A DNA stretch of 64,000 nucleotides from Nepenthes gracilis (GCA_033239525.1 BSYO01000028.1:13323597-13387596), one strand, 5' to 3'; positions 45,907 through 58,857 are shown, counted from the first letter of the stretch. The notes: a model not told the origin generated them from the sequence alone. Made by a program: numbers and translations.

Positions 45907-46083
45907 TTTTATAGCCCGAAAAAATTTGAAAAGGCGCCATCATTACCATGCCACACGTCGACGCCATTCGAATCGAAAAAGAAGCATTGCCACATGTCAC
46001 TCGGACATTGGACGGGAAAAGGAGTGACGCGTTGGCCACGTGAAGTCCGACCGCCCGCCAGATAATTAATGGCTCGCCACGTG
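45907..46083 (-). promoter_or_regulatory. Apparent promoter of the antisense ORF: TATA box and two G-boxes
   Basis: TATAAAA (45907-45913, minus) lies about 200 bases before the antisense ATG. CACGTG occurs at 46037-46042 and 46078-46083, that is about 125 and 165 bases upstream of the TATA box, in GCCACGTG contexts typical of plant G-box/ABRE sites. No activity can be inferred from sequence alone. Confidence 0.5.
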
Positions 46084-46417
46084 TCACCCGGCCGTGCTCT
46101 TCAAATAAATGATGACCGTTTACCTTTCCAAGGTTGCTTGTCAATCACGCATTTAATGCCCTGAAGCATGGAACGGCGGCGTGAGAGTCTTCGGACAATA
46201 ACAAAGTTCTCGGACAAAGAAGTCCGCGGACAAGAGGAAGTCACGGAGGTTACAAGGACCTAAAAGCGCCTCCAAGCAAATTCTCGATCTAAGTCTTCAT
46301 CAAACGGGTCTCCTCGGACAATCATCGTGTCCGCGGACTAGCATTCACAAGAAAAAGGACATCTCTAGAAGCTTGAGAAGAACATGCCCAGCGGTCGAAG
46401 ATCTCGGACCCTTGGGC

Positions 46418-46428
46418 ATGGGGGCTAG
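46418..46428 (+). promoter_or_regulatory. Polypurine tract of the 37919-47187 element
   Basis: CATGGGGGCTAG directly precedes the TGTTGGG start of the 3' LTR. Confidence 0.65.
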
Positions 46429-47187
46429 TGTTGGGTTGATGCACGGTGGTCCCCAATCCACCAGGTAAAAAGGATAAGTACTTGACCCGGGAAGCTAAGT
46501 GTAAAGGAGCCCGAGAATGAACACAGATCGAGAGAAGATCTCGGACCGCGCAAAGCAGAACGCCCGAGGGCTTTGAAGCCCGAGAACCCTCATCAAGCTT
46601 TGAAGTCCGTGGACCCAATAAAAGCACGAGGACACTCTAAAAGTCCGAGATTGCCCACTCGCCTAACAAACTTCGCAAAACGCGTACGCAACGCACTACC
46701 TGCGCCAGACCGACACCGATATCTGTCACCGCCATCTCGGCATTCCGGCAAAGACGGTACAAACGTGCCTCCTCAGACACGGACACACCCGACACCGGCA
46801 GGACGTGTCGGTGAGAGGTAGCCCACTGGCACCTGGCAAGGCCAACGGCATTATTTTCGCCTATAAATACTCTCAGGAGAGGGATCGATCTTTTTAGCTG
46901 GTGGTGGGAAAGCTGAATTTTCCTGAGAACAAAAAAAGCTAAGACTCACTGTGAGAGAAAGAGAACGCTCGGCCACTGTCTTCATCTCTTTGTAATTCAA
47001 ACGCTCGGCCATTGTATTAGCCTCTTGTAAGAAAAACGCTCATAGTGAAGTATTTTGGGCGCCGTGTTTTTTCCCTTCTCATTCAAAGAGAAGGTTTCCA
47101 CGTAAAAATATTGTGTTCAATCTCTCTTCCCTCCCACTCAATCATCATCATTTGTGTTGCTCGGACCCAAAAATCCGTAACGCAACA
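46429..47187 (+). mobile_element. 3' LTR of the 37919-47187 element (759 bp)
   Basis: Runs TGTTGGGTTG...CGTAACGCAACA, with TATAAATA at 46862-46869. Shares long exact blocks with the 5' LTR separated by indels, several of which fall at GCTCG-type motifs (near 46945, 46990, 47036, 47158). Confidence 0.88.
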
Positions 47188-47192
47188 AGTAG

Positions 47193-48334
47193 TATTCTTA
47201 TAAATGCCTTTTATAATTATTTATTCACTTATTTAAACATCGAGTTGCTTCTTCGTATAACTATATACATATTATATAATTAATTAATTGAATTCAATAC
47301 ATAAAATGTTATGTATATTAAAATTGTATAAAATAGACATCAGTCATACCCTATTTTAATTCTTATTCTCTTCGTTATCTCTCAACATTAAAAATAATAA
47401 TTTTAATATAATTAAATATATAGCTTAATATATAAATAATATTATATTTTTAAATTATCCGTTGTCACCCTCTGAAAAAAAAATTTACAAAACTTTAGAT
47501 AAAAATAAAAGAAAAAAAGGAAAACGTGCTGGTGGCCCGTCTTTGTTGAATTTTCAGTACTTCCTTTGCCTTTTGGTGTGGCCATCTAACTTTAATACTT
47601 GATCTTATCGTTTTGTTAGCATTTATTTAATCTAATAGTTTTCTTTTCCACGATTGGTTAGCATTTAGTCTCATCGATACTTAATTTGACTGTTATGGGT
47701 TGAGTAATAAAAACAGTATCTTTTACTGTATAATCTAAGATTCTGTATAATAAATTTTAAGACAATTTGATTTCTTTTCAGCCCCTATGCATAATGTGAG
47801 TTTTGCTTTTATACTAATTTTAAGTAACGTTATTTGTATAATTTATTATAGTTTGGAATTATAATTGTATCTAATAAGATATGATATATTTAATCTCATC
47901 TATCTGTGACAGAAAACTTAAAAAAAAAAAAAAAAAAAGCATAGTTTGAATATATTAGAAATGGTATATACGAACTCTGTCTCACATGAGGTTAAGAACA
48001 AATATTTACGGTGATTGATTATCAAATTATTTATTTAAATTATTAAAAAAGTCAGATAATAATATATATTTATAAATAAATTATATATAAAATATATATA
48101 AATGATTTTTTTTAGAAATAAACCTTTCCAAATGGTGAAAATTCACTTTTCATTGTAATATTAGTTTAGTTATAAGAATTGTCTAAAACGTTATGATTTA
48201 CTACAAAATAATGATAATTAAGCAAAGAATAACAAGTGAATAAATAAGCATAAAATAATATTTTTAGATACTCTAAAAAAATATTTTATTTATAAATATT
48301 TTTAAATAATATTGATACGTATGTAGATCCAACT
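47193..48334. other. AT-rich sequence without recognised features
   Basis: No protein-like frames. An A run lies at about 47920-47937. Possibly the host or transposon sequence into which the 37919 element inserted. Confidence 0.55.
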
Positions 48335-48830
48335 TCGAACAAATTCAAATTTGCTTAATCGTTTAGATCAGGCTCCGTTCACTGAATCTGAACCCTATAC
48401 ACCACTATAACAAATAAGAGGTCAGATGTCGGCGAGATATTGCCCCACCAAAAATATTCCGCGTTCAAATCAACAAGCCTTCGAACTTCAAGAAGGTAAA
48501 TTGAAATGTAAATTGAGATAGAGAGCGAGATTAAGATTGGTGGGAGTATTGGCCTTTAGATGTAAAAGACGTTCCCGTGACTCGTCGAGAATGTGATTTT
48601 TCAACTCAATGTTCGCAGGGAATAAGTAGGAAGCTATGTCCTGAAAGCATGGAAGCTTAAAAGGACGAATCTCGGAGAGTGAGCAAAGTCTCTGGAATCT
48701 GAAAGCTTGGAGTGGGATTATCGAAGTAAGCGATTGTTTGCTTAGGGATGAGCATTAGTATGCTCAAGGATTTTTCAGTAGCAGTACTGTGTTATCTTTT
48801 GTTTGCTTCTGTGTCCATGTACCTCTAGAG
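48335..48830 (-). mobile_element. 3' half of a Tat-type LTR, minus strand
   Basis: 48360-48510 aligns with 395-540 of the left-edge LTR (GGTCAGATGTCGGCGAGATA matching the AGGTCAGGTGATGGAGGGAG region, and CGCGTTCAAATCAACAAGCC matching ACGCTCAAATTAGTAAATAG). It directly adjoins minus-strand pol sequence, so internal sequence and the LTR start have been deleted. Confidence 0.6.
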
Positions 48831-50470
48831 TGGAGATTTTGTAGGGTTATATAACTTCTTTGCACGTGGGTAGCGCGTCTTTGCTCCGGTCAACGTCTTG
48901 CTCATATAGTAAACCGGTCGCTGAGAGTCAGAGTTCTGGCGTATGAGGACAGAGCTAAGAGCCACATCTGATACTGCTAGGTAGAGGTAAAACTCTTCTT
49001 CGTCCTTGGGTGACGTTAGCAATGGTGGACTGGCCAAGTACTGCTTCAATTCATCAAAGGCTGCCTGACATTCTGCGGTCTACTAGAATCCATTTGCTTT
49101 TGTCCTCCTTAGATCTTTAAAGAAAGGTTGGTACTTGTCTTCTGACTTTGTCAAGAAGTGGGATAATGCAGCCAGTCGTCCAGTTAGCCTCTGGATATCT
49201 TTGACGCTCCATGGCGGAGTCATGTCCATGAGGGCCTTGATCTTCTCAATGTTTGCTTCTATCCCTCATTGAGAGACGATAAAACCCAGGAACTTTCTTG
49301 AGGATACTCCGAAGATGCACTTTGAAGGATTTAACTTTATTTGGTGTGCGCGGAGTACCTCGAAGGACTTCAACAGATCGCGAATATGGTCATCGGTGGT
49401 GTTGCTCTTGACGAGCATGTCGTCGATGTACACCTCCATATTACAGCTGATCTGTTTCTCAAATGTCTTGTTCACGAGTCTCTGATAAGTGACACCCGCA
49501 TTTTTCAGACTAAAAGGCATGACCTTATAGTAGTAGATGCCTTGGTGCGTCGTGAACGAGGTGTGCTCCTCGTCATCTGGGTTTATCCAGATCTGGTTGT
49601 AACCCGAGTACGCATCCATAAAACTCGGTAGCTTGTGTTTAGATGTCGAGTCCACCAACAAGTCGATCCTGGGCAAAGAGAATCTATCTTTTGGACAGGC
49701 TTTGTTAACGTCGGTGAAGTCGACGCACATTCGTCATTTTCCATTGCTTTTCTTTACCAGGACAACGTTGAAGAGCCAGTTTGGGTATTAGACTTTTCTA
49801 ATGAAGCCGGCATCTGACAGCTTCTTCACCTTTTTCTAGATGGCGATGAGTTTTTTCACGGAGTGGTTTCTCTACTTCTACCTGATGGGCTTGTGGTCGG
49901 GATTAAGGCCCAACTTATGAACCATTACTTCGACCGAAATCATAGGCATGTTAGCAGAAGTCCATATGAAAATACCAGCGTTCTGTCGTAAGAATGCTAT
50001 CAGCTCATCATGTAGTGTCCTGGTGAGTGAGCTCCCAATTTGTACGTACCTCTCTGGGTCCTCCGGATTCGGTGGGATTAGATCGGTTGCCTCACCAGAC
50101 TGTACCTACTGTAAGGTTGCTTCATCTCGATGGTCAAGCTCTTCTTCCACCTTTGTACTGCCACTTGGAGCAATTTGGGATATATAATTTGTCCTCCCAA
50201 TAACTTGGTCACCCAATACTTCACTTATATCACAAGTTGTCGAAAACTTCATCATGAGATGCAGTTTGAAGTGATGGCTCCAAAGGTGAGTTTATGACTC
50301 ACCGTTCTTAGGTATGTGTCCAGGGTGACTTCCAACTGGGTCATTCCTTGGATAGCCACTGGCTCATTGTCGTGGCCATAGAGTGGGCCTTCTGTAGGTT
50401 TTAATTGACTCTTTTTTAAACCAAGCTTTAAAAAATGTATTAAGATAAAGCAAATATTTGAAACTTTCAT
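48825..50470 (-). pseudogene. Tat-type RT and RNase H fragment, minus strand
   Basis: From 50200 downward the minus strand gives PDHKP, YPNWLFNVVLVKKSNGK, MCVDFTDVNKACPKDRFSLP, MDAYSGYNQI, VMPFSLKNAGVTYQRLVNK and the catalytic YIDDMLVKS, ending RT at KFLGFIVSQ (49266). This 154-aa frame (49730-49266) is intact. RNase H start follows at 49049-48825 (FYLYLAVSDVALSSVLIR). Integrase is missing: the RNase H joins an LTR fragment at about 48830. It is the best preserved RT in the window. Confidence 0.85.
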
Positions 50471-50568
50471 TATCGATAAAGACTCATTTCAATTGGTAGT
50501 CGGCGCTACCATCTAAAACGAGTACGAATACAACAAGAGGATCTCATGGGAGGAGATTACATGGTTCA

Positions 50569-53289
50569 TGTCATCATCACTAAAGCTAATGACGTTATCT
50601 TCTATGCGCTAGTTCTTCCGCCCAACTTGCTACTCCTTATATTTCACATTTTCTATCCATCAATAGGTAATCTCATCACAGACACAGGATCACAAACGCC
50701 GTATAATTTCCTACGGCTTACATTTCACATTTTCTATCTATTCTACTAACAGTTCGGAATAGAGACGCCATCTAGGACCTATACAAAATTTAGAATATAT
50801 ATAGCGGAAGATAAACTATATACCGGCGAAAGTGTAAATCCTATTTCATTACATGCACTACATACATTTCATATACAAGATCCATATACAAAATCTGAAT
50901 TTTACATTCAAACTGTATCTTTTCAAGATTCTCCAAAATACTCCAACTCTCCGAATATCTTTAGACTAAGCTTTACTATTCCTTCTCGTCTAGCACTAAC
51001 TCGACTGTCTCATCCAGAAAAAATAATAATAAAACAATGAGTCAAAACCCAACAAGATACCAAAATATGTAGAACATGATGCTTTCATACAAAATACAAG
51101 TGTAAATGAATAGTAATATGAAAATATTCAATTATGGTAGTAGTAGAAAAGTGTATGAAAATAGAAAAAGTGTAAATCAGTGATAATCAGGCATCGAAAA
51201 ATATAAATCAGTAACCATAAATCAGAAGTTAGAAATCGATACAAAATCTATGAAATTCTAGAAATCTTCTTTTTCTATCAGTAAAAGACTAAACCAGTAG
51301 ACCTTACTAGTAGATGGGGTAAATAATCGATGATAGATTATTTTCACTCTACACAATCTAAGACCAGTAACAGTTATCCCTTCTCATGGGACATCTCTTC
51401 TCACGGGATTTCAGTACAGTAACGCCGACCAATAACTGTAACCACTCTTTAGGTTAACGCCCTGAGGAATGGCGGACAACTTATAATTCCATTGATAGAG
51501 TTATTCCTGATTACCACCTTAATATTTTAAGACATATCGAAAAATCTAATTTGACTGTATATTAGTCATGGGTCATAATTAATAGAATCAAAAATATTTT
51601 TCTTCCTATTTTTTAACTGAAAATTTATTAGGCTTCAGAAGTTAGTTAGAATTTTACAATAACCCTTCAATATGCTTCAAAAACACATGGTAATTTATCA
51701 GTATAGTTCATAACCCTTCAAATTTACTTAAAAATCATTAGTAATTTAACAGTATAAATCCGTATAAATTTTTTAGACAATTCACATCAAGTATAATATC
51801 TCATTACAGATTAACTTCTATATATTAGAAATTATGGATTAAAATCGTTAAATCCATTCATTTTCATGCTTAGGGTTTCGCCAAACAGTCCGGACGATAA
51901 ATGAACACCAAATATATATTTATACATGAAACCGGAGGTATATTTAGTAGTATATACAAGTAAACACGAAATTTGTCCGATTAATCAGGAGAAATATACA
52001 TTATTTATAGTAAACATGCAGAATCATGGATTTAAAGTATAAATACAATATTTGAGATATTAAAATATTATAAAACGGTAAATAACGTTCGAAGTACACT
52101 TGCCTGAGCTTGATCTACAGTTACCCTTACTCTGATCGGAGTTGAATGGAAGATTTTCACTCTTTTCTTCTCTTCCCTCTTATTCCTCTTCTCTTCTCCT
52201 CTCATTCTGTTGTTGATTCTGTTGAAAAACCAAACCCTAAATCCCTTTAAAATCAAACTCATTTTCTATCATTTTAATCAGATTTTGTAGAGAAGAGAGA
52301 GAGGCAAACAAGAACAAGAGAGAGGAAGCCAATGAACTCCAAATTCAATTGATCCAAGCTAGTTTTTAGTGAAAATTAAGTGAAAGTAAGTGCACTCTAA
52401 ACTTATCCTTTTATTATTGCTGTTTCTTGTCAAATTTCTTAAATTTTCTTATTTCAATGCTCATCAATGTCACAATTTTGGGTTATAACATTTGTATTGA
52501 ACATGTATGTTAGTTTTTCATTATTTTATAAAACGTTTTTATAAGAATTCATGTCTAAATTCATGTATCATATATATATATATATATGTTCTAAAGTTTA
52601 CATTATAGCTTCATGCATAATCTTAATTCTTGGTATAATATTTCTACATGATTAATTTCTCGGATGAGATCATTACACGTCTAAAAACTACAGTGTGTAT
52701 GCTCTAAATATTTTGGAAAACTAATATAATTTGTCATGCATGCAAGCCATGATAATTGAAAGTGCAGAATTTACTCCCATGTTATTGATTTCTATATTTT
52801 TACTGTATATTGCTACATGATCATGTCAATTTTGCGAATAATTGTCTGGTATATTTAGTAATTGTCAAATATATGTATTTCATATTCTGAAATTTATTAA
52901 GGAACTCTGCATACTTGCTGATTTTTGTAATAAGTTACTGATTTTTTTTCTGCAAGTGCAGTTGCTGAATTCTTCATTAAACAATGCTAAATTTTGCTAC
53001 AATAAGCTCTAAGAATGGTTCTGCATGATTAAAATCATTATAAGTCGATGTTTTAAGATAAGAAATGAGAAAATGATTATAAGTCATTATAAGTCACTAA
53101 ATAATGCAATTTGAGCACACATCGAGCGTTAACATTCTAAAATCAGCGTCTTGGACATGCATCAGGTACTGCGCCAATGAACTGAATATCTTTAAATTTT
53201 CATAATATAATTATTTCAAAACATATCATATTAATAAAAAAATCACAACTAATATCAAAATTATTCAGATTAGAGTTTGGGGTATTACA
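50569..53289 (-). mobile_element. LTR C (about 2.7 kb), Tekay/Del-like
   Basis: Minus strand: TGTAATACCCC...GATGATGACA. It shares with solo LTRs A and B the start, the GC/CT-rich segment (52100-52330, with AAACCCTAAATCCC on the plus strand) and a following CAGGCAAGT motif. Flanks GTTCA (50564-50568) and GGTCA (53290-53294) agree at four of five bases. The left terminus is less certain than the right. Right flank is GRP upstream unit U3. Confidence 0.6.
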
Positions 53290-55080
53290 GGTCACGTCTA
53301 AAGGAAAGACGACACAGCCACCCGAATACATACTAACCACCGCCAACTGGTTCTTCAAATAATACAGTAACCTTTTGTGTTTTATGGAGGCCAAATCTCA
53401 CGACAATTAGGTAAGAAAAAGTAGCAATAAGGGTCCCACACGGTTGCCATTTGCCTAACTTTAGAAAAATAACTATCCGAACATATATTAATTGCACTTA
53501 TTGGCCCTAAGTTGGTTGAAATTCACATAGAATATCCGATAGAATATATTGGAATCAAAACCATATGAAAGAAATCAATAAAGAAGAAAAAGTTGAAGTT
53601 TTGGCTATAACTTTCATTAAACCATATTTTTATATTAATTTTTTTCAAAAGTTTCAAATTTAGATGCAACTTAAAAATTAAAAAATAATCTTCAAAATGA
53701 GTAGGTAAAATGTGGCCCCAATAATAATAGATTGGAGTTACTTTTCCCCTTAAAAAATTAATAAATTGGAGAGGGTTAGGTATCTTATAAATTGGTTGGG
53801 ACCCTCAAAAATTTGGTACGTCTCCCCATATGAACGTGGCCATACTTGCTTCCTACCAGAAAAAATGAGCCAATTAAAAAATTTATAAAATTGATAATCA
53901 GTCATTCTTTTTTTTATTTTAATAAGACTGCTTTTTTTAATGATCAGAAATAAATTTCAAGATATTCTGACACATAAGATGGGCATCAAAAAAATTGAAT
54001 ATTTCGTCAGTAAGATAGGTGGAGTTTTAATTTGTTTCCTTATCCATTTGGAGGGGCATGTCCCACAAGAGACAATTTTTTAAAACGAGTTTCTTGATTT
54101 TATTTTAAATATTAGAATTTATTTATTTATTTTTATTTTTTTATTAAGTTTATGTTAGGTAAATTTTTATTAGTTTTTCTTTCTATGTTTATCATAAATT
54201 GAAAAATATATTTTTCTAAAAAATTTTAATGCTTGAAGCATATAAAAATATAAGTTAATAATAAATATTTTCCTTATTAAAGGAAAACATAAGCTTTAAT
54301 TAAAAAAAAAAATGACTTCTCATTTTTAAAAGAAAAACTCACTTTTCGAAATTCATTCATCATTTATTATTAGCCACTAAATACTCTTATTAATGAAAGC
54401 TTTTTACCTAAAGATCAGTCACTCACCGGTTGGCAACACCAAGAGTGACAGCCATTGATACATCGATCTCCGGAAGAAAATGTCGGCCACTGTCAATCAT
54501 TGACTGGCATGTGATGTCTCAAACCGCCATCATCGATTGCCAGTCATCAAAATCCAAAAACCCATCTCCTGTCATTGGCTAGCGGCACCTTCAGCCGCCA
54601 CAGTCATTCACCGGATTCATACCTTGACTTGGGCTCACCAACACTAATGCCCTAGGAAGCATAGCCTGTCACTTATCGTCGTCACACTGGGATCGGTCTA
54701 ACCCCCACATTTTAATTGTCAACGTCACGACCATTGTCACAAATAATCACAAATATCCGCTTTTGAGATCAATTTATATAAAAAGCTACAAGTTCTTACA
54801 TAAGCCAAATATTTTAAAAAAATCACCAAAATGAGTTCTTTTTATTTAAAATATTTTTCCCACAAAATGTATATATATATTTAAAAAATATTTACCATTA
54901 AATATTTTTCAGAAACAAATGAAGTTGATATACCCGGCAGGATTACACCTACTCCGGGGACCATCTCAGCGCCATCCTTGTACCTAAGAATAAGGGACTG
55001 AGCTTCTCATCTTATCATCAATCCCCTCTCATAATTTCTATAATACTTAGAGAGAGAAAGCGAAAAAAATGGCATTCCCA
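53290..55080 (+). pseudogene. GRP upstream unit U3 with a gene truncated after four codons
   Basis: Aligns with 11860-13386 (U2) and 57350-58869 (U4). It ends with the GRP leader and ATGGCATTCCCA (55069-55080), the first four codons (MAFP), then passes abruptly into an LTR fragment. The TATAAATA of the intact genes is here CTAAGAATA (near 54984), so the core promoter is also lost. There is an extra stretch at about 54130-54400 relative to the other units. Confidence 0.88.
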
Positions 55081-55151
55081 AGAGTAAATGGGCCGCTGAT
55101 GATATGGGCCATCCCTCCTTCTTGAGCTAACGCATTATTGGCGTACCATCA
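55081..55151 (-). mobile_element. 71-bp scrap of the left-edge Tat LTR start
   Basis: Matches 1222-1292, including GTAAATGGGCCGCTGA and the LTR terminus, followed by the same flank AGATTCAATAATATC. It proves that the LTR end at 1292 was present before this segment was duplicated. Confidence 0.88.
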
Positions 55152-58100
55152 AGATTCAATAATATCAAAAAAATATTATTTAAAAAACTCATTCTTAGTA
55201 TGATAGGGCTTTTATCTAGACAAGAAAGGTGAACTGAAATATCTCCTCGTTGCTTTAATTATTATGGTAGATTTTTCATCTATTTATGAAACAGTGATTG
55301 ATAGGATTAATTAGGTTTTAATATATTCCCAAATTGTGTTTTAATATCGATTTCATACTTAGGTAAAATTACAAGTAAATTTGATTAGCCATAAAATGAT
55401 ATAAATAGTTCACCCAAGAATATATATATATATATAATTTATTTATTAGATAAAATGTTTGACCGATGGTATTTACTTTTTTAATAAGTAGCTAAATAGT
55501 TTTCAAATTTTTTACCATTGGGTTAAATATTTAATTAAAGCTGATAATTAAAAATATCAACTACAAAAAAAAATATAATTTAGAGAAATAAAGAATAAAA
55601 TTTTTTATCATAAAATTTCCATCATTTGATTCCCATCTAGTGGTCAGGACGGGTGGTGGATAATGTACATCTTTATTGGAAAATGTAGCTCCCAAACTAT
55701 TAAGTCCCGAGCTTGTTAGCATTGTTGGGATTTGAATAACTCCATTGTAAATTGCATACCGAATGAATGGGCCATAGAAAGGCATGCGATATTTGCAAGT
55801 AGCATGCACGAGTAGATATTTCAAGCAAAGGTAGAATGATGTTCGTCCGATGGTCATTTGAGCAACCAGAATTTAACAGAGATTCGTATAAAGTGCGTTC
55901 AAACAAAAATTATTTTTAATAAGTCAGAAGTATATGTGCTTGATAAGCATACGATGGGAGCTTATACACATTTAGAATAAAATGAGCATGTTTGATACGC
56001 GTTCAAGAGGTGATTTGGGCCGATTGTTCAAGTGGTTCATGTTAGAAGGGCAGTTATGCATCAATACTTCTATAAAGTGCTTTGACATGATTTTTAGTGT
56101 AAAATCTATGAGCTTTTTTAATAGAAGGATATTGCATGAAATATTTTAACATCTGTTATGGTCTAATTGGTATTTCAATTTTATCTGAACTTGAGTACAT
56201 TACTCTAATTTATTATTATGAAGTATTTTTACTTCATTTATTCTTATTCCTAGTATATTCTTTGATTATGGGATTATAAGGTATGTTGAGAAATTGTATC
56301 AGACTATTATTTATTTGGGTTATAGTGAATGACTCTTAAAGAAAATTATATTTATAACCAGTTACAATTAATATTAAATTTATTTAAAAATTGTCCAATG
56401 ATTTAAGAATTTGGTAATTGATAATTACGAAAAATTTGAATTTATTAGCCATGCCATTTATGTACGTGTTTTTCTTGAATCACAACAAATGATACTGTGC
56501 AATCACCAAACTAGCCCAACGGCCTTTGTCATTCCTTAATTAGCACTCCTCAGCTAAATTAAGGCCAAGCCACAAATATATATATTTTGTTAAGTAAACT
56601 CTAATAAATGATCAAAAATACTATTTGCATTAAATCTCGTGATAAAAAGAAATAAAAGGTGACAAAATCATTTACAATATCTCAACAAAATCTTATGAAA
56701 TGAAATACTACCAAGTTGACAAACAGAAAAAATAAACGGCCATCCCACCCTAAAATACAAAAAACCACAACAAAATCAACAACAAATCCAACAAATCGCT
56801 ACAAAATTGTAGCCCCGGTCTGATGATATTCCATTGTTTAACAATGCCATATCAATCAATAAGTCCACTCACCACTTGTTTGGGTTAATTTTTTTCAAAT
56901 AAATGTTTGCTATGTTCATTTAAAATGAAATAAACTATAGCTCGAAGAGACGGTCTTGTATTTTACTTGTTCTCATTCTTTCCTTCCTACTTAATTGCCT
57001 CCCATTTGACTGTCAAGGCTAAGAACATTTAATCTATTGCGAGTAATATCTTAGATCTGTTTTATAAAATTATATATGAAGACATGATGATTAATGGGCT
57101 CAACTATATTTTTATTGAATACACACTTAGACAAATATTGGAAAAATCTTAATTTGTCTATAGTTTCAACATAATTTTTAATAGCAAAATAGAGAATAAA
57201 AGCATACAACAGGCGGTATGAGAGGCCTCGAGCAAGATGCACCTAAGCAACTTTTGTTTCTCATATTGAAATATTTTTACATTGATTTAATATAGATATT
57301 CCCATTGTTATCCAACATCTATAGAGTTCGGATTGATATCGTCATCAGGTTATAAATGAAGAAATGATCACACAGCCACCTAAACATATCTAAACCATCG
57401 CCAACTGAGTCATAATATAATAGAGTCGATTTTTATGTTTTACAAAAAGGCCGAACCTCAAGATAATTTGTCAAGAAAAGGTAGTAGCAAGGGTCTCTTG
57501 CGGGTATCATTTCTCCACCTAAAGAAAAATAAGTAACTGAATATATACTAAACGCATTTATTGACCCTAAGATGGTTGAAATTCATATAGAATATCCTTT
57601 AGATTATATTGGATTCAAAACCATATGAAAGAAATAAATTAAAAAGAATGAGATTATGTAAGTAGTGGTTATAACTCTCATTAGACCATATTTTTATATT
57701 AATTTTCTTCAAAATTTTCAAATTTAGATACATCTTCAAAATTAAAATATAACCTTCAAAATGAGTAGGTAAAATGTGGCCCCAATAATAATAGATTGGA
57801 GTTACTTTTCCCCTTAAAAAAATTTGTAAATTGGAGAGGGTTAGGTACGTTATAAATTGGTTGGGACCCTCAAAAATCTGATAAGTCTGCCCATATGAAC
57901 ATGGCTACACTGGCTTCCTAGCAGAAGAAATGAGCCAATTAAAAAATTTATAAAATTGATGATCAGTCATTTTCTTTTTATAATAATGATATTTTTTGAC
58001 CCATTAAAAAAATAAGATGGGCATCAAGAGAGAATGAATATTTCATCAGTAGTAGGGCAGGTGCAGTTTTAATGGGTCTCTAATCCATTTGGAGTGGCAT

Positions 58101-58740
58101 GTCCTTTAACACAAGCCACAATTTTTGAACACGAGTTTATTGATTTTATTTTAATTATTGGAAATTTAAATTTATTTTTATTTTTTATTAATGAAAGCTT
58201 TTTATCTAAAGATCAGCTACCAATCGGCAATGCCTTGAATGACTACCATTGATCTACCAATCGTCAGACGAAAATGTCGGCCACTATTAATTACTGACTG
58301 GCGTGTGACACCTTGAGCTATTATCGTTGATTGCCGGTTATCAAAATCCAAGAACCCATCTCCATCCATTGGCCAGCGGCGCCTCTAGCCACCACAGTTG
58401 TTCACCGGATTCATATCTTGATTCGGGCTCGCCAGCACTAACGCCGTAACAACCATAGCTTGTCACTTATTACACCACATCGGGATTGGTCTTACCCCAT
58501 CTATTAATTTTCAACGTCCTGATTATTGCCGTAAATAATCGCAAATATTCACCTCTTGAGATCAATTTATATGATAAGCTATATATTATTATATAGACCA
58601 AATATTAAAAAAAATCACGTATATGAGTTATTGTTATTAGAAATATTTTTCCAACAAAATACAAAAAAAAAATATTTTCTAAAAAAATTTACAATTAAAT
58701 AATTTTCACAAACAAATGAAGTTTACATAATTACACGTAC
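55152..58740. repeat. GRP unit U4 upstream region
   Basis: Collinear with 1293-3190 then 9627-11280 and 12935-13260. The copia insertion site is intact here (TTTGCATTAAATC, GCATT at 56627-56631). No supported gene: the frames at 55561-55857 and 57051-57242 are also open in the other unit but lack motifs. Confidence 0.82.
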
Positions 58741-58772
58741 TCCAGGGCCCATCTCACCACCATCCCTGTGGC

Positions 58773-58780
58773 TATAAATA
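58773..58780 (+). promoter_or_regulatory. TATA box of GRP2
   Basis: TATAAATA 78 bases before the start codon in the same context as GRP1 (GTGGC before, AGGGACCGAGC after). Confidence 0.8.
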
Positions 58781-58857
58781 AGGGACCGAGCTTCTCATCT
58801 TATCATCAGTTCCCTCTCATAATTTCCAACATACTTAGAGAGAGAAAGAGGAAAAAA

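Larger units (their letters stand above)
37914..47192 (+). mobile_element. Full-length Tat-type gypsy element with AGTAG target duplication
   Basis: The element spans 37919-47187 (9269 bp), flanked by AGTAG at 37914-37918 and 47188-47192. Order: 5' LTR, gag, pol (protease region, RT, two RNase H, integrase), an 11-copy tandem repeat, an antisense ORF with its own apparent promoter, polypurine tract, 3' LTR. Every coding part is broken by many small insertions and deletions that shift frame. The LTRs also differ mostly by short indels. Confidence 0.9.
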
